Source: Onchocerca volvulus
Lineage: Eukaryota > Nematoda > Chromadorea > Rhabditida > Onchocercidae
Assembly (NCBI GenBank): GCA_000499405.2
Contig: HG738138.1
Coordinates: 11,897,208 to 11,961,207 of the forward strand
Reading direction: 5' to 3'
Length of the DNA: 64,000 nt
Shown here one piece after another: positions 13,901 to 28,375 of the stretch. The position numbers and the translations under genes were made by a program. The notes under the pieces are model-generated. The model worked only from the letters and a program-made list of their open reading frames with translations, made no database searches and was not told the origin of the DNA. Within the stretch, counting starts at the first letter, position 1, and the number at the start of each line of letters is the position of its first letter.

Positions 13901-16900
13901 AGCAAAGGATGTTCTCACGCATATAAGTCGTATTAAGTCGTAAAGTATCCTCAAACAATTAAATGTCATTGATGGAAGCACTATCAAAATGATTTGTCTT
14001 TAATTCTCTTTAATTTGTACATTTTCACATATGCAAGTAATACGATTAAAATTATAAACTTGAAAATTTCTTAATTTGAAATTATCTTAATTACTGAATA
14101 ATTGTCAAATATTTTAATTATTGAATATGGATATAATCCTCAAATACAACTATATCGTTACATGGTATTAAAATTTCAAAAGACAGGGAAAAAAGATCAA
14201 CTAATTAATTAGACATAATAAAATTGATAAATAAAAATGTTCTCTTCATCATCTTTTGAAAAATGTCAAATATCGAATAATCAAATTTAAACATTGAAAT
14301 ATTTTCAAAAAATTTTGTGTTGGATATTCTCAATTTGCTGTACTTAAATTAATAAATATATATAAACATAATTTATTTTATTTTGTAATTAACTGATATT
14401 CTTGAAATTTTTCAATCAGAAAAATTATTAACTTCACAAATAATGAAAATATTCCGTATCAACTTGATACTATCACATGCTATGTCAATTGGTTTGAATT
14501 CAAGAAAATTATTACAAATTTTTTAATTATTTTCTAGTTTATATATATACTATAAAATAAATACTGGTTTCTTTTCTCTCTTTTAGTACCATATTTACTA
14601 TCGAAAATTTGATTTAAAAAATAGTTCTTTTTTTTTTTGTTTGTTTTTTTCTTAAAGAGGTCATTTCGAATCAATCATAGTAGATGAAGAAAAGGGTCAA
14701 TAGATATTGATGTGAAATTGAAGGAAAGCATGAGTTTGAGATGGCTTACTCAAACAAACTTCAATTGTACTCATCAATGTCTCAAGCACTAGCGGTACCA
14801 TTTCGATTCTATTCGTGTTTGTTCTTCATTAAACAGGATCAAGTTTCTTCTCTTCTATTTTTTTTTTTTTTCTCCTGTCCACTTTTTTTTTTGTATGGAT
14901 ATATCAATAACGGTATAATTTATCAGACAATTATTTCGAATGCAATTTTTGATAGTTTTTGGCTTATTTTTATCATCAAAATGAATTAAAATTCTTTTCG
15001 AGTCTTATATTTTTGATTATTTAATTATATATTACATCTATTATTGGTAAATCGAAATAAATTTTAAAAAAAAATCAAAATAGTTACGTAAAAACGATCA
15101 GTATCAACCACCAAATATATCATTCATTTTTAAGTCAATTAAATGTAAGATAAATATGATATCAAATTTTATATAATGAATATTATTATCTTCTAATATT
15201 ATCGTGACGAACATATGTATATTTTTTTAGAATTAATTTTTGTTTTCAAATTTCGGTTTTTTTCTTCATTTTATTAGATTATTTTTCGTTAAATAAACTA
15301 TTTTTTGAAATTTATCTCTCAAGAAATAGAAAATGTTTGGAATTGCTGACAAAGAAAAAGCAAAAGAAATTTTATACTTGATAAATTTTTTGTTATTATT
15401 CGATTATATACTTCTTACTATTACTTATGAAATTTCTTGTTCATAAATACTTTTCAACTGGACAAATTATACAATGCAATATATTTGATTAATTATGATA
15501 CAACTTGAAGTTAGTATCTTTAGGATCATTCATTGAAGAAGTTCGAATTTTTCTTTTTTCTTTTTCTTTCTTTCTCCGTTAATTGCTACATTAAAAAAAG
15601 AAGAAAAAAAAGGATAAAAGTGGGAGAAAAAAGAAAATAGAACGGTAATGAACAGACGTATGTAATATGATTGCTGAAATGAATGGCATTTTGTAGTGGG
15701 ACAGAATAGGGATTGAACTGATCTGTTGACTGATGGCGTCAGGAGGTTTCAACGTTTGAAGTTAAAAGGAGTGAGTGATCTGATCGCTGAACATTTACCC
15801 CATGGAATTTCCCCTACCCGCATTACTGATTTATTCTTGATATATAAGTTCTGGTTGGGATATACAGGAGGATAAGGAAAGGAACAGGCGCGTTTCATAC
15901 CCCTTATCCGGATGACTCTCTTCAGGTTCCTTCTTCTTCCTTTTCTTTTTCCTCCCTCTTTCCTTCCTTCAAAACTCTTTAAATCCTTCTCCTCCAGACC
16001 ATTCCGATAATCTTTGTTTGAAGGCTATAAGCAATATACTGCTTTTACTGCTCAAATGAATGAATGACCAATGAGGAAAGTTTCCAACAAAAACTGAACT
16101 GAATGGTATCAATTTCAAGCTTTACGTGTTTTTCGCCAATCATTCTTCCTTTCTTATCCTTTTCATTTATCAGATGCCGACCCTAACATTCTTCAGCAAT
16201 TAACCTTTTTCCTTCATCTTTTCCTCTCTTTTTTCTCATTCCTTCTTCCCTCTCTCCTGCCATTCATTCAATGCTTACTTATATTGAAGGCAATATCATC
16301 ACAGCTGACTCAAGCGACATATCAAAACTTGCAGAAATGCTCCATGCTTCATTGCTTCACAAATGAGGTCAGTAGAGGGGGTCGTCATCACTTTTATGAT
16401 ATTTGAAATTAAAAAAAAAAAAGAAAACAAAATGCATAAATTATTCTCGAAATGATTTTTTTTTTTTTTTGAAAAATTAAAACAAACTAATGAATTCAAA
16501 AAATTAAGGTAAACTGGTGAAATTAAAAAATCAATTCCTCTCATTTCTAATATAATTGTTAAAAAATTGCTTATTATTTATGCCCTTAATTTAACTTATT
16601 TAACGGAAAAACTTCATTGGTTTGATATTATTTCAGCCTTTTTTTTCGTTATCGAATTATAGTTTCGATCGAAAATGAGCATTTGCTCAAAATATCGAGA
16701 TCTTAGCCAACTAACTTAAATTATTTACATATAACGGAACTGTCACAGAAGTTAATTACTATGATGAGAGAAATTTGCAGAGCGGATTATATGGATCAAG
16801 AAATGTCACATACTGAAAACTTGACCGGAATAAACATGGGCGAACCAGATCAATCCTTTAAGTATACATACGTTTCCTATATAAATAATATGTCCTTAGT

Positions 16901-17258
16901 ATAAAATTCTGCCTCATTTATGCTGAATATTTGTTAACTTAAAATAAACTTCATTGGTTTCATATGGTTGCAGTTTCTTATCTAATAATACCTGAAAAAT
17001 CGCTATTGGATGAGCATCGTTAAAATTAAATTGAATTTGAAACTAAATCATTTGCTATTTAATTTTTTGAACTGAAAATTTCCTACGATAATAAACTATT
17101 TCTGTTTGATAAAATAGTTTTAAAAAATGATTTAAAATTTGAGAATAATAAAAATTTCTAAAACTAATATGCATCAATAATTCTTCAGTATATGAAGCAA
17201 AGTATATAACAAGTTGGCTCAATGTGACACGTCAACGAAAAGGTAAAGTTTTATTTAC

Positions 17259-17458
17259 TCAGTTACGGTGCTGACTGACCGAGACCGCCTTATAATTGAC
17301 GAGATAGTGTTTTCTCACGGAAGCAAATCCATTCTCAAATACAAAATCAAACAAACCATGCATTTCTGAATATCGCTGCAATTCCAATCTTAATCGAGTC
17401 ATTTCATCCTCAGAATGAAGTAAAACTACCAGATAAATCATCAGAATCACCAGAAACA
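17259..17458 (-). CDS. Possible terminal exon of an unrecognised small secreted or membrane protein
   Basis: The minus-strand reading starts after a CTGTTCAG acceptor (17459-17461) and runs 65 residues to TGA at 17259-17261. It begins with a hydrophobic stretch (FLVILMIYLVVLL), then a charged, helical-looking part (EDEMTRLRLELQRYSEMHG) and ends KAVSVSQHRN. AATAAA on the same strand lies 4 bases beyond the stop (17250-17255), as in a short nematode 3' UTR. Residue composition is less AT-driven than chance readings nearby. I recognise no family and found no convincing upstream exon, so this may be an isolated exon, a whole small gene with a non-ATG or trans-spliced start upstream, or chance. 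Confidence 0.3.
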
Positions 17459-17459
17459 C

Positions 17460-20130
17460 TGAACAGAAATCGTCAAATATGACCTCCCTTTTCGCCCCAT
17501 ACTGATCCTGATTTCTACTAAATAACTATTTCATTTTTGGTTTTTTCTGCAAGTTTATTTGGTATATCCATTAAAAGATTTCGACATTTACATGTTCATA
17601 TTTCTATTAATTCTTCTTATGACTTAAGAACTGGATGAAATAAGTTCTTTTAAAATATTTCCGAATTCCAGCTCATTTATGGAGTTTCAGTTCATGTATT
17701 CCATTCATCGAAGTCCCCGAACTAGAAAGGCTTAATCCACCAAAGCTTATCATACTGTTTTCAACATTTTATTATGAATTTCTAGATTATAAATAAAATT
17801 CTGCAAAATTTCTCTTGGAAATCTTATTTTCTGTGAATATCGATAGCGAAAGGTTTAATACGTATATCTCGAAAGTTTCGAGCAAATTGAAGAGATTAAC
17901 CAAGAATCAAGCAATTTGAGCCATAAGAAACTTATCCGTCGAATTAACACAACGATTTATCGATGATATTATAATTTATGCCAAATAGATGAATAATCGT
18001 GATGATTATCAACTCATATCACAAAATCGAATTTAATCTCCGAAACATGCCAGGTTAATCCTTATCCAACAAATCTGTCATTTAGCAATATCATTCCCAG
18101 AATTTAGCTTTCATACGTACACCGTGTCATCCATTAGCAATGTCAACCACAGATTTCACAAAAAATTGTTGATATAGTTTCGAGGTAACAAATCTTAACT
18201 TTTTATAATATCGTACAATTGATGCTGCAATACCGCACCGTACACTACAGTACACGTTTGCATCTACTGAAGCAATGAAAAGAAATAGCTTTCCAAAGGT
18301 TATTCTAAAAGTAAAAGCGAAATTCAATCAATATTCCGTTTTATTTCATACAGTGTATCACTGAATGTAATGAAATTTCGTTTTATCTTATTTGACAGAT
18401 ATGATTTGAAATTCCCATTATGTGTCATCGATTTAAATCAATAATATTGTTGTAATAATTATCATTATTGTTATCAGTGATTATAGGAACAATTGGAGCA
18501 AAACTAAATGATTTGAGAGAAGACGTTTCGAAGCAACCGGAATAGAGCAACCGCAGAAGAGAGCTCCATTAGGAATCGCACAAATCTTAATATTCCAATA
18601 AATTTCGAATTTAAACAAGAATCTAGGAGTTAAAGTTCTGGAACTAAAAATAAGAATTAGCGGGCTTAGTAATTAGTGAATTTTCACTAATTCTAGTTAA
18701 AGAATAATTACTAGTTAAAGAATAATTCTAGTTAAAGAATAATTAGAATAATGGACCTCACATATATCCAACTGTTCTAGTAATAACTATGCTGATATTT
18801 GTTCAACTTCTCGCTTTATCCAATAAGGTTGGTAAGTTTATGGTGCAACAAGCAACTAATCATGCTTATTACCATATGGATAATGCGACAATATCATTTT
18901 TAAATATTTATTATAACCGCAGAATATCACCAAGTTCTATTCATTAATCATGGCTAATATTTGAAATGGAACACGTTACTTCATTCCGTATGAAAATGAA
19001 ATAGAACAGATAATTCTAATATTTGAACTTACTTTTTTTTTTTGAAAATTCAAACCAGTAATATCATTTTTTTTGTTTAAATGGACAAACTTGTGTGCAA
19101 GAATGCTTTACTGATATCACTTACATCTCTTCAGACAAATTAATTATGCCCTTGATCACGATATTATTGTGATAATTTTATTTTAAAAAATGAAATAATT
19201 ATATATACATTTTACTGAACCACGCTCAATAAAATACAGCAAAATAAATAACACAGAAGTGAAAATCAGAAACAATTAAACAAAGAAAAAAGGAAATTTT
19301 CACAAGATAAGTTATTCAAAAAATTATCCAATAATTCGATTTCTTCTTTTATCCAGACCGATACCAAAATACTAAGATTATTCCGATATTCCTTATTTTC
19401 TCCACATGGAAAGATTGAAGTACAACTACAAAGTGTACATAGCTAAACACTGGTCCCAGGAAATGCATATATCCAACCATTTATTTCAATCTACCTGCCA
19501 CTAGATTATTAATGAAACATTTATCTACGAGAAAAAGTAGAAAATAGGAAAGTATAATGGGCCTCATAATCATAAGAACTAATCCAAGAAAATAAAGAGT
19601 ATCAGGAATGGAAATTCATCTAACCGACTATTTGGAAAAATCACAAAACGTTATTGATATGAAAAAAAAGTAAAAAAAAAAAGAATTAAAAAGAACTTAA
19701 ACAAATACAAAGCAAGGCAACAATAGAATCATTCGACTGCATAATATGAAAGACAGAGTAAAATGCTTAAAATGCAATAAAAATCAAATGAATTCTGTAG
19801 CAGGCAACATCTACAGAAAAAATTTAAATCGCATGATTCTTCAAAGCGAACGAACTATTGAATTCGTATCTTCTCCAGCCAAAAATCTGCAACAAACATT
19901 TCCTTTTCTTCATAAATTAATTTACTGAAAGATCTGATTTTATGCAAATGATCGCGAAATCCGTTTTCGATTACTTTTGCTTCATTTCTTAATTCTGATC
20001 ATTTCCTGTGATAATGGTAGAAGTTAAAAAAATAGAATAATAGAAGTATTTTTTAATTATTATCATGGGAATGTCCCAAAGGTTAATGAAAAATTCTAAG
20101 TTGAAAAAAATGTTCAAATTTAACTTCATC
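17460..20130. other. Intergenic, no supported gene
   Basis: AT-rich sequence with the tandem repeat near 18,700. A 47-codon minus-strand reading after a GCTTCAG at about 18268 (ending VVDIANG, stop near 18127) has an acceptor but no partner exon. Confidence 0.5.
18671..18745. repeat. Short hairpin followed by three copies of an 18-base tandem unit
   Basis: 18671-18692 is a perfect 10-bp inverted repeat with a TT loop. It is followed directly by CTAGTTAAAGAATAATTA units at 18693, 18711 and 18728, the second one base shorter. Confidence 0.85.
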
Positions 20131-20133
20131 CTT

Positions 20134-23100
20134 TTATTGATCCCCATTCCTTTTTCGAATCTGTTCTTCTTTCTCTTCTCGTGCCTTTCGCAATGCTAAA
20201 CGAACTGATATCGTATCCGCTTCACGTTGATCAGGTTTCCTGCTATCCAATTTTACCTGCAATATTCTAAACAATTAAATGTAAATGGTATTCAGAAGTA
20301 CTTCAGAACTCCAAGCGTAGCGTCCAGTAGCTATAGATTAAAGTTAGATAGGGATGAATAAATTGACTGTTATCGAGTGTTTTTGGTATATGCAAGAGAT
20401 ATGACATATAAAAAAATACGGGCAAGCTGTACTTCTCATTGCTAGCCATCCTTTTTATGAGATCTATTCGGTCATTCAATGTCAGGTAGTTAACCATCTT
20501 CATACAATATATTTGATTCGATATTCAAGCTGTTTAACATCTTTTCAAAATTTTGATATAAAAAGAGCTAATTAGTATGAAAGCAAAATATTAAAGAAAG
20601 CAAAGTAATAATTCAAATCTCTTGCCTTAAACAAGAAAGGTTTCTTTATACTTTAATGAAAGTTCGAATAAATCAAAAACCTCGGTAGCTCTTTCTCCAA
20701 AATGTTCCAGAACTTTTATCCTATATTCGATAACTTGTCGAATTGGATTGCCTCGTAAAATAATATGATCTAAACAAGGAAGAGTACCGACTGTTAGAAT
20801 ATCATCGGGAGAAGCCACAATATTGTCAGTCAAATCCAGAAACTCCAAAGAATATAATTTATGCAATCCTGTAAAAGAAAATCATTTTTAAAGCTAACAT
20901 GAAATCATGAAGTAACGTTGAGTGAAAAACTGAAATAACATTACTTGTGTAAATTTATAATATTACAAATTAAGCCATGTATGAGCTACAATTTATTCTT
21001 CTAATGATTTCATATAAGCAAAAGTACCATTCAATGAGGATATTTTGTTGCCAGCAAGATATAAGCGTTTTACATTACCCAATTTTGTATACCATAAATC
21101 CAAATTTTCAATAGCATTATATGAGAGATTAAGTTCAGTTAACATTGTGAGATGTTGTAAATGATTCCCAATACTCGTAAGAAGATTATGCGATAAGTTC
21201 ATTTTCCATACCAAATTCAACAAACTCTGCAAAACAACCAAATCTGGATCGTACCAATATAAGGAATCCTTAAAACTATATTTAGAAAACTTTAAAGTGA
21301 TCCTCTAAACATGGAAACTCTCAAAATCACTGATCAAATTCCAAATAGAAAATTATGCTGGTAATTTTTGTACGAAAGTTTTTAATAATTACTTTGATTT
21401 ACTTTCATTTCAGTCCATAAGCTACATTTACTTATCAAAACTTACAATGCTTATATCAATTTCTTCAAGTTCATTGAATGAAAAATCAATTTCTTCGAGA
21501 GAAGGCCATTTCTCTTGGTTCTCAATTGGCAGCATCTCATCGGGTTCTAGGAGAAAATCCTTAAAAAAGAATATATTCTTCTCATAGAAAAATCGATGAA
21601 TGAAACTACGATTTTTTCCCTTATACAAAAATAAGAGAAGTCAGTCCGCCAATGGATATGGATAGCTGATCAATAAGATTTCGGAATAAAACTAACAGAA
21701 AGTTTTTTCATAGAATAATGAATGACGACCCGTTTGCAAGTATTCCGTACTGAATGTAAATCATGAATCATGCGCACATCAAAATCGCTTATCTGAAAAC
21801 TTTTTGGATGTTGATATACTAATTGATCGAAAGTTTATTTTTACTGACCAGTAATTTTTCAAAATTAAAAAAAAATATGCTAATTTTATATATAAAACAA
21901 CTGTTCATAATATAAAATGTACCCATAGAGCTGTAATATTCTTGCACAGATTAAGACCGAAAGGTAGAGAATTCCATATGATATTCGATGTGCCGACATA
22001 ACCTCGAGCACCCCGAATTTTTAAATTTCGAACATTATGTAGAAATTCTACATAATTTGCAACATCCGTTTTTCCATCACCTCAAAGATCAAAACTTGAT
22101 TTATATCAATGTTTCGGAAAACAGTTCCCTTTATGAAAACGATTTCGCAAACTTTTTTTTGAGAAAATAAAATTCTAATAATTATTTCCCAAAAAAGCAG
22201 GCATTCAGTGCTCTTTTTTTTTTTTTTTTTTTTCAAAAATATATAGCATTTCATGAAATGCACAACTATGATTCAGAAAAATAACATGCCATTTGTTGTT
22301 GGTTCAGCCAATTTCATCCTTTCTGTGATGGCATAAAGTTCAATCGGTGTAAACTCGAAATATTTCGGTTTTTTTGTTGCTGATTGCAACCATTTTTCAC
22401 CAGATTTTCCAAGTTTCAGTGAAAGATCCTCAACAATTGCATGCACCTCCTGAAAAGATATCCTTTAATGATATATAAAATAATTCTTTCTGTCACCTAA
22501 TGACAGCAATAAATTGAGAAGTCCTCATAGCAAAAACATTCAAATTCACTAGTGTACATCAGTTCGAATACTATTTTAAAATTTAATTGATATCCTTTAC
22601 GAGTATTTTAAGCCAGTTTTATTTTCTATTCATTAAAAACTTGAGAATACTATAAATAGATCAACAAGAAAGATTTTCGGGGGATTTAAATTTGAAAATG
22701 ATCATTGCTTGGTTTCAAAGGTGTATAAAATAATGTGATCGCAGAATATCATATGAATCTTCGCTTTAAACTATCAATTTGATAAATGACAAGAATTTGC
22801 ACTGATACTTTCATTCAATAAAAAAACGAATCAAGAGTAGAGATAATGAAGAGATCATCTTCTTCTATTTCTACATCGATATTCCCAAAATAAATGGGCT
22901 TAAGGGCTCTCTTTTTGGGAATTTCGTTAAATCGATACTAAAATCTCTAAAGCTCTGAAGGTCTTTTTTCACTTTTTTTTTCTCTTCGAAGTTTTTTTTT
23001 TTCTTTCTTTAAAGCTTACCCAAATCCAGAAAAACATTTCAATTTCCCCAGAGCCTTTGGTTCTTCATCCATAAAACATATTTTATATTGTATTTAAAAA

Positions 23101-23413
23101 TTCTCACCGACAGCCAAAAAATTTTTTGAAAATTTCTAAATTTCTAGAAAAAATTTTAAAAAAAATCAAATTTTCATTTTCATAATTTTTGTACAAAATG
23201 ACACTGAACCATCGTCTCATATAATCATAATACACTAGCTAATTCGAATACTGAAATCAGTCCTTTTCGGTCCCTCCACTGAATATTATTTTTATTCAAA
23301 TAAATTATTAGTACGGAGATAATAAAACCTTGAATTATAATTTCAACACTATGATGCTAAAAATTCGAAATCTCGACAATGCAGTACTAGCAATTTATTT
23401 AAATAATAATAAT

Positions 23414-23454
<41 letters not shown>

Positions 23455-24734
23455 CAGGTTTTTCCAATAATTTTTAATCATTTTAAATTTTCTAATTCAG
23501 CGTCTATAAACAAACCTGACACGTTTCATCTCTTCAAATTCTGACATATGTATAAAAGCTTAATATTTATTGACAGTAGAAGATTTTGGCATGCATGTAA
23601 AGGCTTTATATTCAGTGACAGCATCATATGTAATGCATCCAATCAATCACTACTACATCCGAACAAATTTTATCGCTACCAATACTTCCATCCACTTTTT
23701 CAACTACATATATTCCGTTTACAACGAATTCTCAATCAGTGCGAATTCTATTCAAATTCATCCAAAATTTTAAAAAGAATAAAATCCATTAGGTTCGTTC
23801 GGAATACTGTTTTTTATAAAGATATTAGAACTAGCAAGAACTGATAAAATTAAAGCAGCTAATTACTAAACAGTGTTGCTTTTCATAATATAATGAATGA
23901 ATAGCACTTGGTTAAAATGGCTGTTATTTTTAGCAAATTGCAAATTTCTTCCGAACAAGTAATCCCAGATGATTTATTTTGGTATATATATTTTGCCGAA
24001 GAACTCGCTTCTCAAAATACTAACAGAACAGAATCACAATCAAATTTTTAAATATTATTGAAAGCTTTTCTACATTAGGATTAAGTATCTCGTAGACAAA
24101 CTAACTACTGAGACTACAAGCCACTCATTGATGGTTGAAGATAAATCTACATCAATTACATAGTTTTACGTCTGAAGAAAGCAAGAAATGAGCATAATAA
24201 GAGCTGTGAAGAGATAGGACACAAAACATACGCAATTAGAATATTTTAAGCTTATGGATTACTTATTAGCTCTTTCCTCCATATTTGCCTATTACTCTTT
24301 TCCTTGTATACTATCACTTCGTAAAGTATAGTTAAAATTGGACAAATTAAAAAGTTATAAATTCCAAAAGACAACTTGTCATTAATCAAAATATACTGCA
24401 AAAGATAATCTTTCAATTCATCCCAGTATGTGTGATGTGTTTCTTAGCATGACAATAACAGTGATGATAATAACTTGCATAGCTACCACAAGTAGCTTTC
24501 TTTATACTCTACTATACAATGTTACAACGGGAGCAACAACAACAAAGCGTAAGCTAGAATTTTTCGATTCAAATTACAAAGTTGTTGTTGTCAGTGCAGT
24601 AATAAGTGTTATCAACTACCTTTTTCTTCAGCTATATTTTTCTCTTACCTTCAAAATACTCCCCAAAAATATTCACTTTTGCTTCAACTTTTTGTGAATT
24701 TTAAATTTACAAAATAAATAAAATAAATAAATAA

Positions 24735-24790
<56 letters not shown>

Positions 24791-27700
24791 TAAGCTAATG
24801 CAATAATAAATTATATAGTTTGTAGACAAAAATATAAGGCATGAAGCTTTGTCCCCACCTCTTCCTTTTTCCCTTTCTTCCCATACATCTCCATTTCCAC
24901 TTCACCACACTTTCATTTCATTTCTCTTCCTGCTATTTCAAACTCTTGCTGCTATATTGATCCTAACAAACCAAGCACGGCTCTCTTAATACTCCTTTGT
25001 CAAACCCCAAATTCGCTATTACATTACTACTAGTATCATTAGTACTTCTATTCCTACTATTACCATCACTATTGCCTATTACTACCAACCACCATCACCA
25101 TCATCTTCATTTCCATCATCACCATCACCATAACATTTTATCCCAACGGGACCAATAAAAGTTCCAGTCGATTTGAATGACCATTAAGGAGCCACCTACT
25201 ACTGTGACGCTTAATATTGATGGAGGTATGCATATATAACATTGCTTTAAATTTTGCGATCAATGTCAGAAATTATAAGATCTTAAAATTTATAAATTGT
25301 TAAATTATATCCAGAATTTATCCGAAAATTGTAAAATTAATGTAAATAAATGTAAACAACATGTACAACATTTCCCTCAATGTTACAACCAGAGCTTTGT
25401 TTCACACATTATAGCATTATGCAAATACAGATGTAATAACAGAGGCTAATTATATTTCTTCTTTTACATTCTCAGCTGATCTATGATTAGTGCAGTAATT
25501 ATGATCCAAAATTACGTGTACTCAAATTTATGTAATTCATCCATAAAATCAACTAAATCTTAATATGCTTTCTTCAATGTACTAATCCAGATTTGTCCAA
25601 TTCTACTTTGCTATTTTATTAATAGAAATATTATATATTGTTCAGAAATGTCATTTCTCTCCCTCCCTCCATCTTTCTTTCTCTTTTTCCTTTCTATGTT
25701 CCCACTTAAAGCTATCTTAGACCAATCCATTCTCTCATCAATTACGCAGAATTTGATTAAAATGCTAAAGGAAGCCTGAAATTGCATCAAGATATTGAAT
25801 AAATATATTTATGTATAGGATGTATGCCTTATTTTATTAAACTGCATTATTCTGGTTCTTTCCATTTAAACATTTCTACACGGACGAACTTCTATTAACA
25901 CTCACTATTCGTTTCTTCTTTTATTCCAGTATAATTTATATCTACTCGTAACAAACATCGCTGTTTTTGCCCGATAAAATAATGAGATTACGAGGAAATG
26001 CTGCTTAAAAATTGCGGTAATGAAGAGTAGGAAGGTAAAACGAGAGAGAGGGGTTGAAGTGGTAGCAACACAACTAGAGATTATCTTCTTTAAAAATCAA
26101 AGGGAACTCTTTTTTTTTTTTTTTTTTTTTTTTGATTTTTTAAAGTAACTTATAAATAAAAATTCGAATCAAAGACCCGATGGATCCTTGATTTTTTGCT
26201 TGTTTATAAGTGACTGATTCATAGATATAGCAGCATTTACAATAAAACTTTACAATTTCGTTTCGTTTCATTCATCAATCATTATTAAGAGAGCAGCCGT
26301 GTATTCGAAACAGCTTCCATTTCATATTAATCTCAAAATTTTAAAAGAATTTTCTTGATCTAAAATTACCTGCTTTGTCTTCATTTTCATTTACTGTACC
26401 GATTTATTACAACAAAATATATTTTAGACCCATTTAAGATTATTCATCCTGTTTCCCCTTTAAAAAATTCAAATCTCCATCTAGGAAGAATTCTTCCGTT
26501 TTTTTTTTTTTTTTGAAATTTAAGATGTATATTTTCTATTATTCTCGTCTGTTTTCTTTTATTGCATGCGTTATTAAATTATTCATTTAAATCATTCGTT
26601 CACTTCATATATTCCAAGAATCGATTAATAGTTAATTATTTCATATTTCATTTGTTTAACAATTTTGCTTGATAAAATTAGCCTAATTTTCCTCCCCGAA
26701 TATATCACTAATGGTTGATGTTTTATTATAATTTCTCAATTCATTTAAAGCATGCATTTAATGCATTAGAAATTATATAGCAACATCGACGAATATTTCT
26801 TACAGTAAATTCATTAATCGAAAATTTATAATTTTCATCCTGTATTCCAAATTCACACTTAAAGTAAAAATGGAACTGATTTTAAAATAGGTTTCACCTT
26901 GAGCCACCGCCATAAGTATCTATCTATCTGAAACGATGATGATAATAAAGGTAAGAATCACCTAATGATGGCATTGGATGGATGATGGTTAGTTTAAAGA
27001 GAGTACCCATCATCAAGCTACTCAAATATCCATCATCATCATCATCATTCATTCATTCATTCATTCATGCGAATTGAAGCGAGCGGATAGATATGAACAA
27101 ATGACCGGTAGCTGGAGCTTCAGACATCATCATTTCAAATCGTAAACAATCTAGATGTACATCAAACGCCGTGATGGTCACACAGTAAAGACATACACAC
27201 ACACATACATACACAACCTCGTTTGTCCATTCATATCGGTTATATTCATTGTATAATACGGGGTAAAATGTTTGTCACATATTAAAAGCACTTAGTGATA
27301 TATACACGACACGACACAATGTCGTCATGAGGATACATGTCGCATAAGAGACATACATGGGAGAGAGAGACAGAGAGACATGGATGTCATTTACTATAAC
27401 CTCTCGCATCATCAACCCTCGAGAATCTCCTCCCTACCGATCTATTTATCTCACCTCGATCACTCGCGCCTCAATGCATCATAACAGGCATAACAGGCTT
27501 TCATAGCTACTATCTAGCTTCTTCCTCATTCATACTTCTCAAATAAAATTCGACTCATGGATCTATAATGTAATCTTAATATAGTAGTGAATGACTATAT
27601 AGTGACTATAAAAATATAATTTGACAGATTTTTTAACTTTATCATTTATTAATTATGACATGATAAGCATAGAAAAGTTACATACTTATTACTTATTTGT

Positions 27701-28330
27701 GAAATAATCACAATTTTTTCTTACTTCATGATTTGTTCCATGACAATATTTTTGCGCTTTAGTGATGTTAATTTGAGTAATGACACTATATACGATTAAA
27801 TATTCGACTCATCTACAGGTTTAGATATGGCTGAGTGCTCACAACTTATCCATCTATATATTCCAGGGAATCCAGAAATTTTCAGTTTACCCGTCACACA
27901 AATTAGCATTTGCAAATTTAAGAAATTTCCAACATGTCCAACCTAAATAATTACTTCTCCGCCTCCATACGTTGACCGATCAATAAGGTAGTGAAATATA
28001 CCAAATCTTAAATCATTTTATAATTCATCTGTGAACCAATAATGCAAGCAATAACTAACGTGAATCTAGAAAAAAGATAAAGAAATATTTCAAATCCATA
28101 ATTTGCAAATATAAAAATTAGTTTGCGTGAATTACAGAATGTTATGTTTTACAAGTGATTTAAGGATGGAACTTAGCCAAAATTTCGCAATAAAATTTTA
28201 GAAAATAAAATGTTTTCTTACAATCATAAATTGATTTTCGATGGATTTCATTTATAAACAAGCACAGACAGATAGATACGTGCACGACATACACACACAC
28301 ACACACACACATACATAAATATATACACAG

Positions 28331-28375
<45 letters not shown>

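Larger units (their letters stand above)
1..17200. other. Gene-poor stretch, no supported gene
   Basis: Apart from the repeats listed, I see no reading with splice support or recognisable protein. The longest readings are low-complexity, cross microsatellites or start at non-ATG codons. A few patches are richer in G/C and more complex (about 1120-1235, 3880-4100, 11340-11570, 15640-15930) and could be regulatory or non-coding RNA, but nothing in the sequence proves it. Confidence 0.6.

Noticed and set aside
20993..21027. Extension of the LRR exon to the in-frame TAA
   Set aside because: The GTACTT donor after 21028 joins in phase to the exon ending at 20868 and restores a regular LRR, so this segment is intron.
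23548..23844. 98-codon plus-strand ATG reading, overlapped by a second frame
   Set aside because: Two frames are open over the same bases, as expected by chance, and nothing is recognisable. It lies in the nischarin intron.
24428..24697. 89-codon hydrophobic ATG reading
   Set aside because: Possible membrane segments but an AT-driven composition, and it ends in simple repeats; no support as a gene or as the missing 5' exon of the nested gene.
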